From Anaerocolumna sp047777345 (GTDB lineage: Bacteria > Bacillota > Clostridia > Lachnospirales > Lachnospiraceae), in NCBI GenBank assembly GCA_047777345.1, contig JBKEEJ010000012.1, positions 1 to 64,000 on the forward strand: 64,000 nucleotides of DNA, in the 5' to 3' direction. The position numbers and the translations under genes are program-made. Below are positions 63,530 through 64,000 of this stretch, piece by piece. Every line of letters starts with the position of its first letter. The first letter of the stretch is position 1. The notes under the pieces were generated by a model. It was not told the origin of the DNA. It worked only from the letters and a program-made list of their open reading frames with translations, and made no database searches.

Positions 63530-64000
63530 ATGAAAAATAAATATAAGAACCCCCGTATTAAGCCAATTTATCCATTGTATAGGCTGAATAAAGAAACATT
63601 CCGAATTGGTGCACAATTAGGTATTACGGCTGAATTTGGCGATCCGGACGGACAATTATGGGAATTAGCAATTCGTTTGGATGGACGCCCGGTTACCGTA
63701 GTTATTTCGGAGATGAAAGACATTTTTCCGGAATTGACCGATGATGATATTATTGAAGGAATAGAAATACTGGACAGGGAAGGATTTCTTGAGGAAACTT
63801 ATTTTGACGAGGAGGTTAATATATCTAAGCGATATATGCCTAATGTAAATTACTTCAGCCGATATATCGGTACAGATGGAAACCGCTTTCTGCCTCAAAA
63901 GCAAATTAATGAAACTACAATACTTCTATTAGGTCTGGGCGGAGGAGGATCAAACATTCTTACTCTTTTAGCCGGCCTTGGTCCAAAAAAAATTATTATT
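63530..64000 (+). CDS. MccB/ThiF-like E1 adenylyltransferase, partial (runs off the window)
   Basis: 157 codons to the window end, after TTGGAGGAAAATCAA. Residues 10 to about 95 look like a winged-helix peptide-binding (RRE/PqqD-like) domain: YPLYRLNKETFRIG, LWELAIRLDG, LTDDDIIEGIEILDREGFLEE. Then come PNVNYFSRYIG and RFLPQKQI, like the region before the Rossmann fold in MccB, and the nucleotide loop LLLGLGGGGSNILTLLAGLG. E1-like enzymes adenylate a peptide C-terminus or assist cyclodehydration. The conserved Arg, Asp and zinc cysteines lie beyond the edge. Confidence 0.75.
   Translation, partial: MKNKYKNPRIKPIYPLYRLNKETFRIGAQLGITAEFGDPDGQLWELAIRLDGRPVTVVISEMKDIFPELTDDDIIEGIEILDREGFLEETYFDEEVNISKRYMPNVNYFSRYIGTDGNRFLPQKQINETTILLLGLGGGGSNILTLLAGLGPKKIII

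Overview
The window looks like the chromosome of an anaerobic, low-GC Gram-positive bacterium of the class Clostridia, most likely Lachnospiraceae or a close relative. I infer this from AT-rich spacers with strong Shine-Dalgarno sites, a Trp T-box leader, a glmS ribozyme, a type III glutamine synthetase, an SLH-domain surface protein, a Csp-like subtilase relic and the serC-serA-DUF1015 order. The species cannot be named from sequence alone.

1-47 kb is mainly core chromosome. It carries aromatic amino-acid genes (tyrA and aroF on the minus strand; yqeG, aroK, aroQ and efp on plus), an EF-G paralogue, a YgiQ-type radical SAM enzyme, pepT, ilvD-ilvB, serC-serA-DUF1015, a YcdB/SLH surface protein, manA-yesL, mscS, glnN, truA, glmS with its ribozyme, an aldo/keto reductase, an NYN/LOTUS RNase-like protein, the full T-box-controlled operon trpE-G-D-C-F-B-A, and holA. 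Decayed genes lie between them: a BspA-type LRR scrap, an alkaline phosphatase reduced to its two ends, and a frameshifted Csp-like subtilase. Structured non-coding parts include a paired leader before serC, a possible attenuator before glnN, and a 199-bp element with perfect 15-bp inverted ends between trpA and holA.

47.1-57.7 kb is an AT-rich accessory island beside tRNA-Ser(CGA). It begins with the C-terminal stub of a tyrosine recombinase, followed by a GNAT toxin/antitoxin pair. Next is a type III-B (Cmr) effector operon: DUF6602-like nuclease, cmr1, cas10, cmr3, cmr4, cmr5, cmr6. There is no CRISPR array, cas1, cas2, cas6 or CARF effector here. cas10 is split by an IS30-family element with a perfect 13-bp target duplication; removing the element and one repeat restores a 583-codon-scale reading frame with a GGED palm motif and no HD domain.

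57.7-64 kb is a second accessory stretch: an SGNH hydrolase, a MATE exporter, an MFS transporter and a truncated HTH regulator. At the right edge is what looks like a small RiPP locus: a LytTR response regulator diverging from a 21-residue peptide gene with an excellent ribosome site, then a hairpin and a weak terminator, then an MccB/ThiF-like E1 enzyme with a probable leader-binding N-terminal domain, cut by the window end. The two most original items are this peptide/E1 locus and the DUF6602 nuclease-like gene that leads the Cmr operon.
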